A DNA stretch of 64,000 bases from a candidate division TM6 bacterium GW2011_GWF2_32_72. GTDB lineage: Bacteria; Babelota; Babeliae; Babelales; GWF2-32-72. Made by a program: the position numbers and the translations under genes. The stretch spans positions 165,447 to 229,446 of the forward strand of contig LBON01000002.1 in assembly GCA_000989525.1 (NCBI GenBank). The letters run 5' to 3'. Under the pieces are notes generated by a model that was not told the DNA's origin, ran no database searches, and worked only from the letters and a program-made list of their open reading frames with translations. Positions 35,590 through 44,711 of this stretch are shown here, piece after piece. Within the stretch, counting starts at the first letter, position 1. Each line of letters opens with the position of its first letter.

Positions 35590-36498
35590 TTACAAATCAC
35601 CATCAAGATATTGGAATGATTGACAACTACAAAAAACAGCATCATCATTACCAGACGTTTCTATCTCTTCAGTTATATTTGTACAACTTTTTACCGCTCT
35701 CCAACTATTTTTATTATCTGTTTGCGTAAAATTATAAGTTTGCATAGCCCTTGTTTTTTTTCCCGCCGAATTATCAGTTTGAACAGCCATTTTTTTTATT
35801 TTCACATTATCAGTTTGAACAGCAACACTTCTAGTTTCAATTCGAGGAACTTCAACAGTTGCAAAATTTTGCGGTGCCGGAATACATTTTATAATTTCAA
35901 TTATAGGCAAAGTTAAATTTTCTCTAGTCTCAAATATTTTTTCTGATTCTAAATTTTCCATAGAATTTTTTGCCAAATCATAAAGATTATTCGGAATAAA
36001 ATTTAAAACACTTTGTAAATAATTAAAAGCCTGATGTCTATTCGGCTCAGCTACACACATGCATACTTTTTGTTTTAAACAATCAACACCAATCAGCAAA
36101 CAAATTAATGGAAAAGGTGTCCAATCTTTATTATGTAAAACTTCTACAGGATGACACCCTTTGTTATTCCATGCAGAATAATAATTTTGAATAAAACAAA
36201 ACAATTCAAAAAGAGTTCTTTCTTCCGGATTAATATTAACCCAATCACCAGGTCTATCTTTTATATAAGTATCAAAATGCTTATTACTAAGCATTTTTTT
36301 ATATAAATTACAATTTTCTAAGTCACTTTTTGATATTTTAATTTTTTCCAAATCTTGAAGAAAAATTGATATTACTAAACCATCTGGCTGATAAACGTTC
36401 AAAACATAATATTGATTATTTGATTTATCTTCACTTGCTTGAACGGCATAAAACATATTCAAAAACATCAACACAAAAACAAACATAAACTTGTTCAT
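35590..36498 (-). CDS. Secreted protein with repeated AVQTDN-type motifs
   Basis: This 302-residue protein of unknown family begins with a signal peptide (residues 1-21, ending AVQA). The first 200 residues look globular with several cysteines. Between residues 225 and 262 four short motifs follow each other: VAVQTDN, MAVQTDN, AMQTYN and FTQTDN, with central Gln at 228, 240, 253 and 259. Such xQT motifs in disordered stretches resemble binding sites for the eukaryotic hub dynein light chain LC8, which uses several spaced sites per partner. That link is speculative. GAGGGG lies ahead of the ATG. Confidence 0.65.
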   Translation of the reverse strand: MNKFMFVFVLMFLNMFYAVQASEDKSNNQYYVLNVYQPDGLVISIFLQDLEKIKISKSDLENCNLYKKMLSNKHFDTYIKDRPGDWVNINPEERTLFELFCFIQNYYSAWNNKGCHPVEVLHNKDWTPFPLICLLIGVDCLKQKVCMCVAEPNRHQAFNYLQSVLNFIPNNLYDLAKNSMENLESEKIFETRENLTLPIIEIIKCIPAPQNFATVEVPRIETRSVAVQTDNVKIKKMAVQTDNSAGKKTRAMQTYNFTQTDNKNSWRAVKSCTNITEEIETSGNDDAVFCSCQSFQYLDGDL

Positions 36499-36632
36499 AA
36501 AGAACCCCTCTAAAAAAACCTTAAAATGTCGTTGTTATTAAATCACAGAATAAAAAAAAGTCAAAAAAAACAATTACACATCTATCTTTTTAATTAAAAT
36601 ATAAACAACACCAACAAGATTTTATAATTTAT

Positions 36633-37595
36633 TTACACGGACAACAAGCACGTATCAACGCATTCATCCAATATTTTTTCAGACCAATAAACTATATCTT
36701 CACACAGACCAAAAGTAGTTTCTTCAAACAAACCAAACCCATCTTTAGGCGCCAACAAGCTCTGCAATTTTTTATAAATCAAAAACAACAATTGTTTAGC
36801 TGCCTGAACATCACCCATTTTTACTTGATTAACAGTATTTTCAACATGTTCATCAGTTAGGCCTCCAATAATGTTATACAAAAATTCAAATAAATTCAGA
36901 CAACAATAACAGCAATTATTTTCTATTTCTGCATCTGACAAATTCTTTTGTTCAAAACAAGCCAAACCTAAAAATAAACAGCAACCATAACCAAAACGAG
37001 CAGAACCACACTTCTTCATAAAAGCCAAAATAAGACAGCGCATAAAAGTTTGCTCTGAGATCCCGTTTGCCATACCAAGTAATTTAAAATGTATAAATTT
37101 TTCATCCAATTTAAGGTTTGTTAAAGTACCCTCAATAAGCTCTCGCCCATGCATAAGATCTTCATCATACCATTCCGAATTCATTAAAAGCTCCCAGGAG
37201 AGATAAATTGCTTTTTTTATCATGTTTATAAAACACTTTTGATCGCTCATTTCATTCACAAAGATTTCCTGATTTTCACAATCAAATTTTAATTTTTTAA
37301 AAAATGCTCGTTTATCTAGAATAGCATTTTTACCCCATGTCTTTTTTAAGGTATCTGAAAAAAGAGAACAGCTACTATCAATAAGCTTCCAATATTTTTT
37401 CAACAGAGAATAATCCTCAGGAAGCAATAATTCACGATATTTTTTAAAATTTTCATATATTTTCCAGTCCTCTTGGGGTGTAGTCAAAAAAAAACACATA
37501 GCATTAATTTTTTGTTTTTTAGCTTCTGCTGAAGAAAAACCCATTTGATACATGCAAATACAAAATAAAAAAAGCCACGTTCTCAAAATCAGCAT
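36633..37595 (-). CDS. Secreted Cys-rich helical protein of unknown function
   Basis: From ATG 37595 the product has 320 residues: a signal peptide (residues 1-24, ending SAEA), then a mostly helical protein with about fifteen cysteines, including CCYCC near residue 230. I recognise no domain. The frame also allows TTG starts 6 and 18 bases upstream; none has a clear ribosome site. It is divergent from the small membrane gene at 37668. A lineage-specific secreted protein is the likeliest reading. Confidence 0.6.
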   Translation of the reverse strand: MLILRTWLFLFCICMYQMGFSSAEAKKQKINAMCFFLTTPQEDWKIYENFKKYRELLLPEDYSLLKKYWKLIDSSCSLFSDTLKKTWGKNAILDKRAFFKKLKFDCENQEIFVNEMSDQKCFINMIKKAIYLSWELLMNSEWYDEDLMHGRELIEGTLTNLKLDEKFIHFKLLGMANGISEQTFMRCLILAFMKKCGSARFGYGCCLFLGLACFEQKNLSDAEIENNCCYCCLNLFEFLYNIIGGLTDEHVENTVNQVKMGDVQAAKQLLFLIYKKLQSLLAPKDGFGLFEETTFGLCEDIVYWSEKILDECVDTCLLSV

Positions 37596-37605
37596 ATTGG
37601 ACAAA

Positions 37606-37635
37606 TTGGACAAAATTATACCTTTACTTTATAAT
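37606..37635 (+). promoter_or_regulatory. promoter of the small membrane protein operon
   Basis: TATAAT at 37630-37635 is preceded by TGGACA (37607-37612) at a 17-base spacing. The -35 region lies in a tandem ttggacaaa duplication (37598-37613) that also covers the start region of the divergent minus-strand gene. Confidence 0.5.
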
Positions 37636-37667
37636 TTAACTAATATTTAACATTGAAAGGATACTTT

Positions 37668-37871
37668 ATGTTATCAAAAAATGAATTCTTAGGATACTTC
37701 TATATTATTTTAGGTTCTTTTTTAGCTTTAACTTTAGCTGCAAATTTACTTATTAAAATTTTAATTTTAATAATAGCATTCACATTTATCTACAAAGGAA
37801 TATCTAAATTAAACCCTGCCGGTATGACCGTTTTTGCATACCGTACATATTCAAAATTCACAAGAAAATAA
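37668..37871 (+). CDS. Small two-helix membrane protein
   Basis: The product has 67 residues with two adjacent hydrophobic segments (about residues 9-27 and 28-44) and a basic C-terminus ending FTRK. ATG 37668 has AAAGGA six bases ahead; a TTG start 15 bases earlier is less likely. No known family. It precedes the membrane protein at 37901 by 29 bases, so they are probably co-transcribed. Confidence 0.6.
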   Translation: MLSKNEFLGYFYIILGSFLALTLAANLLIKILILIIAFTFIYKGISKLNPAGMTVFAYRTYSKFTRK

Positions 37872-37900
37872 AAAATACCCTTCTTAAATAAGGAACCGCA

Positions 37901-38740
37901 ATGAATACATCTTTTTCTATTGAAAACACACTAAAACAAACCCTCCAAACATTTAAACAAAATATTGGTTTAATGCTTTACATGGGCATCGTTTACACAG
38001 GCTACCTATGTACCATTAGCTTCTTCAGCATAATTCTAAAACCAATACCAACAAACATTGGAGACATTATTTTGACTGAGGTAATTTCTCAATTGATTAA
38101 TAGTATAATAACCTCTGTTATTTATATCGGGATATTCAAAATCTGTTTAAATTTATTTCGCAAACAACCAATAAAAATATCTGACCTATTTTCTCAAATT
38201 AAAAAACTTGGAAACTTTTTTGTTGCAAACATTTTGTGCGCTCTAATCGTTATTCCAGGCCTTATATTATTTATAGTTCCTGGATTAATCATTTTAACAA
38301 CCTTTATATTTTTTATACCAACAATAATTGACAAAAACTACAACCCAATAAAGGCTTTAGACTTTTCAAAAAAACTTTCTCAAGGCAATAAATCAAAGCT
38401 TTTCTTTTTATTAATCATAGTCTTTTTTGGCGTAGGTATATTCATGCTACCATTTTTTATCTTATACTTTTTAATATTAACAAAGCAGGGTGGCCTGACT
38501 GAAATAGCATTAATGGATCCAAAAATATCCGCACTTTACGCCCAGATTTTATACATACCCGGAATAGTTATAACCCCATTTGTTGCTCTACTTATAACAA
38601 AAACATATCTAATTCTTTTAGAAATCTGGGAACAAAAACAAAAATTGAATTTTCAACAAAACTCTAGCATTTCAAATCCCGAAGAAATCAAACAAGATTA
38701 TTCAGTAGAAACACCTGAAGAAACAGAACAATTTAAATAA
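37901..38740 (+). CDS. Polytopic membrane protein, YciC/GlpQ-membrane-domain-like
   Basis: The 279-residue protein has about six membrane helices. A recurring pattern (PGLIILTTFIFFIPTIID, then KALDFSKKLSQG) resembles the membrane domains grouped with YciC and the membrane part of glycerophosphodiester phosphodiesterases, whose function is unclear. The protein at 38853 shows the same pattern (PGIIWGIKYCFWIFILID, then ESIKFSGK), so they are diverged paralogues. The C-terminal 30 residues are acidic and Gln-rich, probably cytosolic. AAGGAA precedes the ATG. Confidence 0.65.
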   Translation: MNTSFSIENTLKQTLQTFKQNIGLMLYMGIVYTGYLCTISFFSIILKPIPTNIGDIILTEVISQLINSIITSVIYIGIFKICLNLFRKQPIKISDLFSQIKKLGNFFVANILCALIVIPGLILFIVPGLIILTTFIFFIPTIIDKNYNPIKALDFSKKLSQGNKSKLFFLLIIVFFGVGIFMLPFFILYFLILTKQGGLTEIALMDPKISALYAQILYIPGIVITPFVALLITKTYLILLEIWEQKQKLNFQQNSSISNPEEIKQDYSVETPEETEQFK

Positions 38741-38852
38741 TTTTTTAAATTAATTTCAATTTTAAGGGCTGTACACATTCAACTATTGACTGTTAAAAAA
38801 TTGCTATATAAAAATAAAGTTATTTGTTTAATTTTTATCTGAAAGAAAAATA

Positions 38853-39503
38853 ATGGAAAAAACGTTAAATATATTCGACTCAATTGTATTTGGGTATAAA
38901 AAATTCTGGCAGTCAAAATGGGCATTAATATCATTAGGTGCAATCCTCTACTTAATTAACAAACCTTCATTTGTTGTCGAAAGGCTTGCAGAAAACAATC
39001 CTCAAGTCACACTTCTGCCATTATTATCCTTAGCTGTTGATATATTAAGTTTGATAGTAATAAGCATGATAATGCCAGGCATAATACAAATTCTGCTCGA
39101 AGCCTATAATGATAAAATATCTATTCACGAAATAACTTTTTCTAAACTATTTTCAAAAATAAATTTAACCCCAAGATACGCTCTTGGTTTTGTTATTTAC
39201 GGCCTAATTTGTCTTGGTGGTACAATTTTGGTAATTATTCCTGGCATAATATGGGGTATTAAATATTGCTTCTGGATCTTTATTTTGATTGATAAAAACC
39301 TTTCAGCTTGGGAATCAATTAAATTTAGCGGAAAAATAACCTACGGCTATAAAAAGAAACTCTTAATCTTACTACTTGCATCACCAATATTAGCCATCAT
39401 AACTTTTTTAATAGGTTTTTTTCCTTGTCTCTTATTAATTTGCATACACCTTTACAAACAACTTCTTAGTTTCTATGAAGAAAAACATGGGATCACAAAT
39501 TAA
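38853..39503 (+). CDS. Polytopic membrane protein, paralogue of 37901-38740
   Basis: The 216-residue protein has about five membrane helices and the same PG(I/L)I...IDKN...S signature as its upstream neighbour, so it belongs to the same YciC-like group. A possible promoter (TTGACT near 38786, TATATA near 38805) lies in the 112-base gap, so it may be transcribed separately. A terminator at 39525-39559 ends the unit. Function unknown. Confidence 0.6.
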   Translation: MEKTLNIFDSIVFGYKKFWQSKWALISLGAILYLINKPSFVVERLAENNPQVTLLPLLSLAVDILSLIVISMIMPGIIQILLEAYNDKISIHEITFSKLFSKINLTPRYALGFVIYGLICLGGTILVIIPGIIWGIKYCFWIFILIDKNLSAWESIKFSGKITYGYKKKLLILLLASPILAIITFLIGFFPCLLLICIHLYKQLLSFYEEKHGITN

Positions 39504-39524
39504 ATCCACACAATAATTCGTATA

Positions 39525-39559
39525 AAAAAGGCGGCCCACAGATAGGGCCGCCCTTTTTG
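39525..39559. terminator. terminator between membrane-protein unit and mutL
   Basis: The GC-rich arms ggcggccc and gggccgcc, with an A-run before and a T-run after, lie between convergent genes. Confidence 0.85.
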
Positions 39560-39574
39560 TTAATTAACTAAAAA

Positions 39575-41587
39575 TTAATTTCTATAATCTCGCTTAAATT
39601 TCTTTTCTATCTCAGAAAAAGCAAGTAGCCAACCAGTTGGTCGACCATGAGGGCATGTAATTTTATTTGAAGTTTGAGAAAGATCATCAAGAAGTTTAAA
39701 CATTTGTTCACGATTAAGTTCGTCACCAGCCTTGACCGCAGCTGCACATGACATTTTTGCATGAACTTTTTCATGTACTGCTTTAAAAAAATCTTTTTCA
39801 TCTAAATCATTATATTCAATAATCCAACCAATAACTTGTTTAACAAGCTCTTCTATGCAAATCTTTTGAGTGTCAATTGGCGTTGCTTTAACTACAATCT
39901 GACCCTCGCCAAACAATTCAAGTTCAATTCCGTGCTTATTAAATAAATCTAAATTTTCTTCAATCAAAGAAAGATCTTGAGCTGAAAGTTTAATTATTTT
40001 GGGGAACAACAATCCAACAGTAGGCACATTTTCAAAACGCTGTACATATTGTTCGTAAAGAACTCTTTCATGAGCTGCGTGTTGATCAACAAAAAATAGA
40101 CCTTCTTCTTTTTCTAATAAAATATATGTTTTTTTATACTGACCAATTAATTCATAATCGCGTTCGGCAAGAATTTGTTTTTCGCCCATTTGAATTATTT
40201 GTTGTTGATCAAGATCTCTTTTGTTAAATACTTGATTTAAAATCGCAAAAGATTGATCATCTCGATTCTTCAATACAACGCGATTGGTTTCATTTAAAAT
40301 AAAATCTGGTTGAGATGAAATCGAAAACGATTCTGAATTTAAATTTAATAAATTTTCTGTTGATTCATGTTTAACAACATCTTGTTTATCAAACCGGTTC
40401 AAATCATCTGAAAACGTTTCTAAACGCTCATTTTGAATAGAATTTATTTTTTCAAAAGGGTCTGAATCAAAAGAAAATGTATTAATTAAATCAAAAGGGG
40501 CCCTTTTTAAATCTAAATTTGCAAAACCTACCTCATGTCCACGCTCTACTTTGAGATATTCTAAGCTCACATTCTTTTTTAAAACTGATGAAAGCTGATC
40601 CTCCAAAGCTTGACGAACCGCCACCTGAATTAAAAGCTCAATTTTACGGGGATTAAAAAATTGAACCTCTTCCTTCCTTGGATGAATATTTACATCAACC
40701 AACGCCTGATCCAATTCAACAAATAAAAATGCTGCAGGAAATCGCGCAGGAGGCGCAACATTCAAATACGCTTTAATCAATGCATTAGAAAGCTTCTGAT
40801 TTTTAACCCAACGTTTATTTACAAAGAAAAAAATCTGCCCTCTATCATATCTAAAATATTGATGATTCGAAGCCAACCCAAAAACAGAAACACCTGCCTT
40901 TGAATCTTTTTCAGAAACTTCAATTAAATTTGCAGAAAAATTAGAATCCCAAAGTTGTACAACACGAGATTTAAGGTCACTTACAACGGGGCAGTTATGA
41001 ATCAATTTACCTTCAGAATGCAACTTAAAATGAATATGTAAATAATCCAAACAAAAGGCCTGAAATAAACTTAAAATTTGACGCCACTCTGTTTCTTTTT
41101 TTTTCAAAAACTTTTTTCGAGCGGGAACATTAAAAAACAAGTTTTTAATTGTAAAATCTGTACCATTAGAAGCAGCACACTCAGCAAATTCAGTTTCTTT
41201 ACCACCATCTAAAACCATTTTCAAACCAGTTTGCGCACCGTCTTCTTTTGTAATTAATGTAATTTGAGAAACAGCGGAAATACTAGAAAGAGCCTCACCT
41301 CTAAACCCAAAAGTTGAAATAGACTCCAAATCTTCTACAACAGAAATTTTACTTGTTGCATGATGCTCAAAACACATTCTGGCATCGTCAACGCCCATGC
41401 CACAACCATTATCTATAATACGAATTAAGGTTTTGCCACCATCTTCAAGATAAATAGAAATCTGTGTTGCACCAGCATCGATCGAATTTTCCACCAATTC
41501 TTTTACAACATTTGCAGGTCGCTCTACAACCTCACCGGCGGCTATCTTACGAGCTTCTGAATCTGAAAGCTTACGAATTTTTGACAT
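39575..41587 (-). CDS. mutL: DNA mismatch repair protein MutL
   Basis: The 670-residue protein is the ATP-dependent coordinator of mismatch repair. The GHKL ATPase motifs are present: ELVENSIDAGA, DNGCGM and GFRGEALSSI. A poorly conserved linker (about residues 340-480) leads to the C-terminal endonuclease domain with DQHAAHERVLYE (the DQHA-x2-E-x4-E metal site) and CPHGRPTGW. It is therefore the nicking type of MutL found in bacteria without MutH. MutS is not in the window. It follows pilN by 67 bases in the minus-strand cluster. Confidence 0.97.
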   Translation of the reverse strand: MSKIRKLSDSEARKIAAGEVVERPANVVKELVENSIDAGATQISIYLEDGGKTLIRIIDNGCGMGVDDARMCFEHHATSKISVVEDLESISTFGFRGEALSSISAVSQITLITKEDGAQTGLKMVLDGGKETEFAECAASNGTDFTIKNLFFNVPARKKFLKKKETEWRQILSLFQAFCLDYLHIHFKLHSEGKLIHNCPVVSDLKSRVVQLWDSNFSANLIEVSEKDSKAGVSVFGLASNHQYFRYDRGQIFFFVNKRWVKNQKLSNALIKAYLNVAPPARFPAAFLFVELDQALVDVNIHPRKEEVQFFNPRKIELLIQVAVRQALEDQLSSVLKKNVSLEYLKVERGHEVGFANLDLKRAPFDLINTFSFDSDPFEKINSIQNERLETFSDDLNRFDKQDVVKHESTENLLNLNSESFSISSQPDFILNETNRVVLKNRDDQSFAILNQVFNKRDLDQQQIIQMGEKQILAERDYELIGQYKKTYILLEKEEGLFFVDQHAAHERVLYEQYVQRFENVPTVGLLFPKIIKLSAQDLSLIEENLDLFNKHGIELELFGEGQIVVKATPIDTQKICIEELVKQVIGWIIEYNDLDEKDFFKAVHEKVHAKMSCAAAVKAGDELNREQMFKLLDDLSQTSNKITCPHGRPTGWLLAFSEIEKKFKRDYRN

Positions 41588-41654
41588 AATATTTTTCGAG
41601 ATATTTTAAAAAATTAACAAAAATTCATGTTAACAAAAAGATGAAAAAAGTCAC

Positions 41655-42194
41655 TTACAAAACAATTTCTACTGAAAATGTAATAGCTTTTAGATTACTT
41701 TCTTGCACAAAATTAACTGTTTTTAAACTAACGTTCTTAGCCCAAGAAAATTTTTTAATTTGTGTAAGCATCTTTTCAGTAGAATTTGCGCCCAAGCCCT
41801 TTACACGAACTAATAACTTATTTTTTTCTACCTGCGTCACTGTCTCAATATCAATCCCCTGCGGCACACAACTCAATAAATCATTCAAATAAGATATTCT
41901 CTTGTTTTCAATTCGTTTATTTTTTTGTTTTTGAAATGCCGCAAGCTCTTTTTCTACCCCTTGTTGTTCCAAAACAAAATTATTTTGATCAGTATCAATT
42001 TGAGCAAACTGTAGATCAACCTCTTTGAATTCTTGATATAAACTTTGAGCAGCAAGGTATCGTCGCCACAAAGGCAAAGAAAATAACGCTAAACAAATAA
42101 TTGTTATAACCAAACTAATTACAGAAAATACAAACCAACGTTTCAATGATTTCTGTTTCTTGTTTGTTAAAGATTTAACCAAACTACTTTGCAT
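41655..42194 (-). CDS. PilN-like type IV pilus / T2S assembly protein
   Basis: The 179-residue protein has a short cytoplasmic tail, one membrane helix (about residues 22-44), a coiled-coil segment and a ferredoxin-like domain. The pattern YLNDLLSCVPQGI, then LLVRVKG, is typical of PilN/GspL-C-type proteins that link the pilus motor to the inner membrane. No pilM or pilO lies next to it, which is unusual because these normally form one operon. AAAAGGA precedes the ATG. It could serve with the GspE/PilB and pseudopilin at 29.7-31.9 kb. Confidence 0.7.
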   Translation of the reverse strand: MQSSLVKSLTNKKQKSLKRWFVFSVISLVITIICLALFSLPLWRRYLAAQSLYQEFKEVDLQFAQIDTDQNNFVLEQQGVEKELAAFQKQKNKRIENKRISYLNDLLSCVPQGIDIETVTQVEKNKLLVRVKGLGANSTEKMLTQIKKFSWAKNVSLKTVNFVQESNLKAITFSVEIVL

Positions 42195-42279
42195 TTTTTT
42201 CCTTTTTTAATAGTTCAACCCTTTATATTTTTATTTAATAATGACAAACCCATCGATATCTCAAAAAAAACTGCCTGAA

Positions 42280-43152
42280 CTACAATCTTGCAACCGCTGA
42301 TCTATCCTTGCCTGCCAAATCTTTTTCAATATCCACGTCAACAAAACCAGCCGACTCCAATAATTTTTTAAGAATAGGTCCTTGATCAAATCCAATTTCT
42401 AAAACAATTTTAGGGACGCCCTTAAAACATTCACCGGACTGTAAATAATATTTAGCTCCAACAACTATTCTTTCAATAATCGCAAGGCCATGGTTTTCCG
42501 CAATCAATGCCGCCTCATCTTCCCATTCAGTTACAGAAAGATCTAAGTCATCCCAAACTAAAGGATCAATGTACGGAGGATTGGAAATTATCAAATCAAA
42601 TCTTTGATCAACTGGTAGATTTTCATAAACATCAGAATTAACAAATTCAATATTTCCAAGCTCATTTAATTCTGCATTTTCTTGAGCAAGGTAAAGTGCC
42701 GCCTCGGATATGTCTGTTGCAACAAAATCAAAGCTAGGAAAGGCTTTTGACAAAGCAATTACAATACAACCTGAACCTGTACATAAGTCTAAAACTTTTA
42801 ATTTTTTATCTTTACAAGGTTTTAGCTTTTCTATCAAATTCAATACAATTTCTTCTGTTTCTGGCCGAGGAATCAAAACAGGAGGACGAACTAATATTTT
42901 AACACCACAAAAATTCACATAACCAATCAAATACTGCAGTGGCATATTTTCTTGAATTAATTTTTCAAGCCAAATTTTCAATTTTTTTTCTTGCGATTCC
43001 GTTAATTTAAAATCTTTTTCCGCCAATAAATGTGCTCGTTTCTTTTCACAAATTTCTTCTAAAATCCACCAGGCATACATTTGAGAAATTTCCGAATCAT
43101 AAACTGAGCTTAATTTATCTGCTATTTTTTTTGTTAATTCTAAGATTTTCAT
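42280..43152 (-). CDS. prmC: Peptide chain release factor N5-glutamine methyltransferase
   Basis: This 290-residue enzyme methylates the Gln of the GGQ motif in release factors RF1 and RF2. It has the N-terminal helical domain with MPLQYLIGY near residue 75, IPRPETEE, the SAM motif LDLCTGSGCIVIAL, and the catalytic NPPY motif. Length is normal. AAGGGTAG precedes the ATG. The usual partner prfA is not adjacent; it follows the HAS-barrel gene by 23 bases. Confidence 0.96.
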   Translation of the reverse strand: MKILELTKKIADKLSSVYDSEISQMYAWWILEEICEKKRAHLLAEKDFKLTESQEKKLKIWLEKLIQENMPLQYLIGYVNFCGVKILVRPPVLIPRPETEEIVLNLIEKLKPCKDKKLKVLDLCTGSGCIVIALSKAFPSFDFVATDISEAALYLAQENAELNELGNIEFVNSDVYENLPVDQRFDLIISNPPYIDPLVWDDLDLSVTEWEDEAALIAENHGLAIIERIVVGAKYYLQSGECFKGVPKIVLEIGFDQGPILKKLLESAGFVDVDIEKDLAGKDRSAVARL

Positions 43153-43175
43153 ATCTACCCTTATTTAAGCCAACT

Positions 43176-43790
43176 TTACAAATCCAAAATAAATTGCGCA
43201 CGCTGTAAAAATAATCTTAAGCGTCTATAATCATTGCCCGAAATCAAAGAAAATGTATCAACAAAGAGATCAATCTCTGGTTTTCCCCAAACACCCTGAA
43301 CCGATAAATTCTTTAAAATAGCCAAAAGTAATTCATCTAAATTAAAAATTTCTTGCGATGCCCCAAACAAAACATGCAAAAAGCGTTCAGAACTAAAAAA
43401 TCTCTTAACCTCCGCCGTTGAAGCCAAACTAACAAATGAATGAATTTTAGGAGGTTCAGGAGCTAAAAGATAATATAAAGTCTCTCGTTCCAAGTACCCC
43501 ACACTCAAACAAGAAAAAGTAGTTCTTAAAAATTCAAAAATTTGCGGTTGTTCCCGAACTAATTCTTCATACGTTTTTTGATAAGCAACTGGCTGACGAA
43601 TAGGATCAATCGAACCAGTATTAATTTGATGAACAATTCCAAAGGCAACTCTATTACCACAATCAACAGAAACCAAGGAGCCAAATGCAGGATATTTGTG
43701 CCATTGCCAACTTTGAGCAATCCATCCATTCAAAGAACTCTCTATAACTTCAGAAAAGCATTCCTTGTTTTTCATATTCAGCACTTTCAT
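43176..43790 (-). CDS. HAS-barrel domain-like protein of unknown function
   Basis: The 204-residue protein begins with a small beta-barrel-like segment (PAFGSLVSV, RVAFGIVHQINTGS). It then has an EL-x4-QPQIFEFLRTTF segment and a LAPEPPKIHSFV stretch that I associate with HAS-barrel proteins (the N-terminal barrel of HerA-type ATPases), known also as stand-alone proteins in cyanobacteria. No ATPase domain follows. It overlaps rnhB by 41 bases and precedes prmC, so a nucleic-acid or translation link is possible but unproven. An ATG at 43775 is an alternative start. The family name is from memory and uncertain. Confidence 0.5.
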   Translation of the reverse strand: MKVLNMKNKECFSEVIESSLNGWIAQSWQWHKYPAFGSLVSVDCGNRVAFGIVHQINTGSIDPIRQPVAYQKTYEELVREQPQIFEFLRTTFSCLSVGYLERETLYYLLAPEPPKIHSFVSLASTAEVKRFFSSERFLHVLFGASQEIFNLDELLLAILKNLSVQGVWGKPEIDLFVDTFSLISGNDYRRLRLFLQRAQFILDL

Positions 43791-44418
43791 CTTTAGTTTC
43801 TAAATTTCCTAAAAATGACAGTCTATGAATTATAGATTTGTTATTCAAGACTAATGCATTCCAATGCGCTTTTGTGCCGTATCCTTTATTGCTTTCCAAT
43901 TTATAAGCAGGAAAAATCTTACCAAATCTTTGCATAATTCTATCCCGTTGCACTTTAGCAACAATAGAAGCCGCTGCAATTGAACTAGATTTAGATTCAC
44001 CTTTATCAAAAGATCGAACCTCCACCCCAAAGATCTCTAAGGGCATAGAATCAACTAAAACATATTTTAAATGGGGTTTTGCAGACATCATTAACTGATT
44101 AACCGATTTTGCCATAGAAATAAGGGTAGCCTGATAAATGTTCTGCTGATCAACAACCCTATGACTTACAACCGAATAACTAAAAATTCCGTTTTTACAA
44201 ATCCATGCAAAAGCCTTTTGCAACTCATTTTCATCTAAAATTTTTGAATCTTGCAAAAGAGAAGAAGTTTTTCCTTTATTTAAGACTACCGCAGCTGTAA
44301 CAAGAGGACCAGCCAAACAACCTCGGCCAACTTCATCAACACCACAAACTAGACAATTTTCAGCCCAAGATTCTTTTTCAAAATGATTTTTAATGAATTT
44401 ATACTTAATCTTGACCAT
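43750..44418 (-). CDS. rnhB: Ribonuclease HII
   Basis: The 222-residue enzyme removes RNA from RNA-DNA hybrids and single ribonucleotides from DNA. It shows GVDEVGRGCLAGPLV (two catalytic acidics), VLVDSMPL and SKGYGTKAHWNAL. Length is normal. It heads the minus-strand cluster rnhB - HAS-barrel - prmC - pilN - mutL, three members of which act on nucleic acids or translation. Confidence 0.96.
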   Translation of the reverse strand: MVKIKYKFIKNHFEKESWAENCLVCGVDEVGRGCLAGPLVTAAVVLNKGKTSSLLQDSKILDENELQKAFAWICKNGIFSYSVVSHRVVDQQNIYQATLISMAKSVNQLMMSAKPHLKYVLVDSMPLEIFGVEVRSFDKGESKSSSIAAASIVAKVQRDRIMQRFGKIFPAYKLESNKGYGTKAHWNALVLNNKSIIHRLSFLGNLETKDESAEYEKQGMLF

Positions 44419-44619
44419 CTAAATCTCAAATTAAGGGCTATTTTCGCCCAAAGACACATTATTTTATTCTTATTGAAATAGCTATCATATAAAAAAAAAG
44501 CAAGCTTCTCAAGTCAAAACAGGCCTATTTGTAACTTTTTTTTAAAAAGGCATCGCCACAACACCCATCCAATCAACCTTTTTACCAAAAATACAACAAA
44601 GCGGTGCTTACAAACCCAG

Positions 44620-44647
44620 TTGACAAACTGAATTATTCACGTACTCT
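44620..44647 (+). promoter_or_regulatory. promoter of the XRE/S24-like regulator
   Basis: A perfect TTGACA is followed at a 16-base spacing by TACTCT, 64 bases before the ATG. The rest of the 293-base gap (44419-44711) shows no gene. Confidence 0.5.
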
Positions 44648-44711
44648 TAGAAACATATACAGCATAATTTTTAAAATAATTTAAACGCGGATAGGCAAAA
44701 GGAGGAACAAT

